Source: Paracoccaceae bacterium (GTDB lineage: Bacteria; Pseudomonadota; Alphaproteobacteria; Rhodobacterales; Rhodobacteraceae). From it: a stretch of 14,593 nucleotides of DNA. Of this stretch, positions 12,796 through 14,593 are shown piece after piece; the first letter of the stretch is position 1, and each line of letters starts with the position of its first letter. The translations under genes and the position numbers were made by a program. The DNA lies in the NCBI GenBank assembly GCA_026982255.1, contig JALSHL010000208.1, positions 1 through 14,593 on the forward strand, in the 5' to 3' direction. The notes under the pieces were generated by a model. That model was not told where the DNA came from and made no database searches. It saw only the letters and a list, made by a program, of their open reading frames with translations.

Positions 12796-14159
12796 CGCGG
12801 CGGCGGGCGCCGAAGCCGGCCTCGCGGCCCGAGGGGGCGGGGTTGTGGCAGCGGATACGGTTGTTCCGGCAGGATATGTTTTCCTCGCAGCCCGAACGGC
12901 TGTATCGGGCCTGGATGGCGGAGGTGCGCGGGCCGCTCTACCGCTCGTTTCTGGTCAACGATCCGGCGCTGGTGAAACGGGTGCTGCTCGAGGAGCCGGA
13001 GAAGTTTCCGAAATCGGCGATTATCCACGATACCCTGCGCGGGCTGCTCGGGGACTCGGTATTTCTGAGCAATGGCGAGACATGGAAGCGGCAGCGGCGT
13101 ATCCTCGACCCGGCCTTCGAACAGGGCGCGGTGAAGGCGTTTCCGGCGATGCGGGATGCCGGAGCGGCGGCGGTGGTGCGGCTGGGCAAGGGCGGGATGG
13201 TGGAGATGGAGGCCGTGGCCTCGATGCTGACAGCGGATGTGATTTTCCGCACGCTGTTTTCGATTCCGATTACCTCGGAGGTGGCGACGCGGGTGTTTCA
13301 GGCCTTCCGGCGCTATCAGCGGGCGCAGCCGTTATGGAATATTCCGGGGCTGTTGCGCTTGCCGCGCTGGGCGCCGCGGTTCCACTCGAAGGCCGCGCGC
13401 GAGAGTGCGGCGGAGATCCGCGGCCTGTTGGCGGGGCTGGTTGCGGCGCGGGCGGCGGAGATTGTCGAAGGGCGGGCGCCTGACGATCTGGCGACGCGGA
13501 TTATGACCCTGCCGGACCCCGAAACCGGCGAGACGTTTACGCCGGCGGAGATGGTCGACCAGGTGGCGATCTTTTTTTTGGCGGGGCACGAGACCTCGGC
13601 CTCGGCGCTGGGCTGGGCGCTGTATCTGCTGGCGGCGAACCCCGATATTCAGGCGCGGGCGGCGGCGGAGGCGATGGCGGCGCCGGATCTGGGCGATCTG
13701 TCCGGAATGCCCTTCATCAAGGCGGTGTTCCGCGAAACGTTGCGCCTGTTCCCGCCGGTGCCGATGATGGTGCGCGAGGCGGCGGAGGCTTGTGAATTTC
13801 GCGGGAGGAATGTGCCGAAGGGGTCGCTGGCGATCCTGTCGCCGTGGCATCTGCACCGGCACCGGCGGCTTTGGGATCATCCCGACGATTTCGATCCCGA
13901 CCGCTGGCAGACGCAGAACGGCAAGGCCTGCAAACGCAACGCCTATATCCCGTTTTCGGCGGGGCCGCGGGTCTGTTCCGGTGCCGGTTTCGCGATGATC
14001 GAGGGGGTGTTGCTGCTGTCGATGCTGCTGGCGGCCTACCGGTTCGAGGCGGGGCCGGAGCCGGTGCCGGTGGCGCATCTGACGGTGCGGGCGAAGGACG
14101 GGATCAATCTGCGGCTGGTGCCGCGCGACGGTAGTAGTCCAGAACATACAGACGCATAG
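12792..14159 (+). CDS. Cytochrome P450
   Basis: A 455-residue soluble bacterial P450 monooxygenase; no N-terminal membrane anchor is seen. Core motifs are intact: the C-helix WKRQRR (98-103), the I-helix AGHETSA (264-270) with the acid-alcohol pair for oxygen activation, ExxR at E315-R318, and the haem-binding FSAGPRVCSG (388-397) with thiolate Cys395. The look of the I-helix and haem loop resembles the CYP4/CYP102-like side of the superfamily, which often acts on lipids, but I cannot assign a CYP family or substrate. A GTG start overlaps the hydrolase stop as GTGA, so the two are translationally coupled; earlier in-frame starts lie inside the hydrolase gene and lack P450 character. No ferredoxin or reductase gene is nearby. 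Its last 56 bp overlap the opposite-strand ribbon-helix-helix gene. Confidence 0.93.
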   Translation: MTRRRAPKPASRPEGAGLWQRIRLFRQDMFSSQPERLYRAWMAEVRGPLYRSFLVNDPALVKRVLLEEPEKFPKSAIIHDTLRGLLGDSVFLSNGETWKRQRRILDPAFEQGAVKAFPAMRDAGAAAVVRLGKGGMVEMEAVASMLTADVIFRTLFSIPITSEVATRVFQAFRRYQRAQPLWNIPGLLRLPRWAPRFHSKAARESAAEIRGLLAGLVAARAAEIVEGRAPDDLATRIMTLPDPETGETFTPAEMVDQVAIFFLAGHETSASALGWALYLLAANPDIQARAAAEAMAAPDLGDLSGMPFIKAVFRETLRLFPPVPMMVREAAEACEFRGRNVPKGSLAILSPWHLHRHRRLWDHPDDFDPDRWQTQNGKACKRNAYIPFSAGPRVCSGAGFAMIEGVLLLSMLLAAYRFEAGPEPVPVAHLTVRAKDGINLRLVPRDGSSPEHTDA

Positions 14160-14331
14160 CGGTGGCCAGACCGGAGCCGGTGCCGCGGGCCTCGTCAATC
14201 TCGGCGGCGAGGCCGTTGATGGTTTTACCCTCGGCGGCGGCGATGTCGAGAAAGGCGCGCCAGAAAGGTTCTTCGAGGGAAACCGATGTGCGGTGGCCGC
14301 GCAGGGTCAGCGAGTGTTTTTGCGGTCTCAT
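14104..14331 (-). CDS. Ribbon-helix-helix domain protein
   Basis: A 75-residue protein matching in character the RHH_4-type ribbon-helix-helix family: a beta ribbon HRTSVSLEEPFWRAF (13-27), then helix-turn-helix-like helices (LDIAAAEGKTINGLAAEID, 28-46) and a final helix ATAMRLYVLDYYRR (56-69). Such proteins dimerise to bind DNA, but no target is known here and no toxin gene accompanies it. Its ATG overlaps the DUF4169 stop as ATGA, so it is translated by coupling. Its 3' end overlaps the convergent P450 gene by 56 bp. The protein is common after DUF4169 in Rhodobacterales as far as I recall. Confidence 0.85.
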   Translation of the reverse strand: MRPQKHSLTLRGHRTSVSLEEPFWRAFLDIAAAEGKTINGLAAEIDEARGTGSGLATAMRLYVLDYYRRAAPAAD

Positions 14332-14513
14332 GCGTCGGGGTCGCGTTTGTGCCCGTCGAGTTTGCGTGCCGCGAAGGCGTTGAGTTCGACCACCCGCTCG
14401 CGCTCGGGCTTTTTCAGGTTCGCAATGGCGTCGAGACGCTGCTTTTTCTTTTCCTGCACCTTCTCGCGCATCTTCTGTTTGCGCAGGGTACGTAGATTAA
14501 CCACTTTTGCCAT
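14328..14513 (-). CDS. DUF4169 family small basic protein
   Basis: A 61-residue, highly charged, lysine/arginine-rich protein beginning MAKVVNLRTLRKQKMREK and ending with LDGHKRDPDA; the N-terminal NLRxxRKxK and the C-terminal LDGHKR are the marks of the DUF4169 family. It is probably one long helix with a bend and is cytoplasmic. The function of the family is unknown. The next gene (ribbon-helix-helix) overlaps it by ATGA. It starts only a few bases after the T run of a terminator hairpin, and the sole Shine-Dalgarno-like sequence, GGCAGG, belongs to the 3' arm of that hairpin. Confidence 0.88.
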   Translation of the reverse strand: MAKVVNLRTLRKQKMREKVQEKKKQRLDAIANLKKPERERVVELNAFAARKLDGHKRDPDA

Positions 14514-14514
14514 G

Positions 14515-14545
14515 AAAAAAACCTGCCACGCGGGGCGGCAGGTTT
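14515..14545 (-). terminator. Rho-independent terminator directly upstream of the DUF4169 gene
   Basis: A perfect 9-bp stem (14519-14527 with 14537-14545, AAACCTGCC/GGCAGGTTT) with a 9-nt loop is followed on the minus strand by seven T that end two bases before the DUF4169 start codon. It should terminate the upstream minus-strand gene; the same hairpin may limit or tune the downstream pair. Confidence 0.8.
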
Positions 14546-14570
14546 CAAGGGTTTTGCTTGTGACGTCCGG

Positions 14571-14593
14571 TTATTTCGGGCCGATCATGTCCT
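14571..14593 (-). CDS. C-terminal stub of an upstream gene, possibly class II fumarate hydratase
   Basis: Only the last codons are present: a minus-strand frame ending DMIGPK then TAA. The frame is picked because it ends about 25 bp before a good terminator. The ending is like that of bacterial FumC proteins, and fumC followed by DUF4169 and a ribbon-helix-helix gene is an order I recall from Rhodobacterales, but six residues cannot prove it. Confidence 0.35.

Noticed and set aside
14104..14513. DUF4169 plus ribbon-helix-helix pair as a toxin-antitoxin system.
   Set aside because: Neither protein resembles a known toxin; the DUF4169 protein is a short basic helix and the pair appears to be a housekeeping neighbour.
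1..14593. A defence island, prophage, integron or CRISPR locus.
   Set aside because: No nucleases, integrases, transposases, direct-repeat arrays or att-like repeats were seen, and base composition looks even across the window.

Overview
The window looks like chromosomal DNA from an alphaproteobacterium, most likely of the Rhodobacterales (Rhodobacteraceae). The reasons are the high G+C content, tightly packed genes with 4-bp ATGA/GTGA start-stop overlaps, a one-polypeptide indolepyruvate ferredoxin oxidoreductase, a VtlR/LsrB-like LysR regulator, and a DUF4169 plus ribbon-helix-helix gene pair that follows what may be a fumC end. This is a judgement from protein character, not a database match. 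No tRNA, rRNA, CRISPR array, insertion sequence or phage gene is visible.

Left block (1-3765): a minus-strand nitrate/nitrite assimilation operon in the order nirB, nirD, nasA, with nasA cut by the left edge. Both junctions are ATGA overlaps, so the three proteins are probably translationally coupled. Together they reduce nitrate to nitrite (NasA) and nitrite to ammonium (NirBD). A LysR-type regulator diverges from nirB, and the shared intergenic region holds a cluster of TGTTGC/GCAACA elements that are probably its operators.

Middle block (3766-9394): between the convergent ends of the two LysR genes lies a strong candidate small RNA on the minus strand. It has a sigma-70 promoter with a 17-bp spacer, a 5' stem-loop, an unpaired CCUCCC anti-Shine-Dalgarno segment, and a perfect 8-bp terminator stem followed by eight U. 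It is followed by a VtlR/LsrB-like LysR gene and, divergently, a 1139-residue fused indolepyruvate ferredoxin oxidoreductase (amino-acid keto-acid degradation).

Right block (9395-14593): a tandem two-domain SpoIIAA-like protein; a 20-codon minus-strand gene encoding only a signal-peptide-like peptide, sharing a bidirectional terminator with the preceding gene; a TusA-family sulfur carrier divergent from a CcdA thiol-redox membrane protein; a membrane-anchored alpha/beta hydrolase overlapping a cytochrome P450 by GTGA; and a minus-strand pair of small proteins (DUF4169, ribbon-helix-helix) just downstream of a terminator and a gene stub that may be the end of fumC.

Most protein-coding content is ordinary Rhodobacterales metabolism. 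The less expected signals are the candidate sRNA beside the VtlR-like gene, the repeat array in the nirB/LysR promoter region, the 20-codon gene, and the hydrolase-P450 pair.
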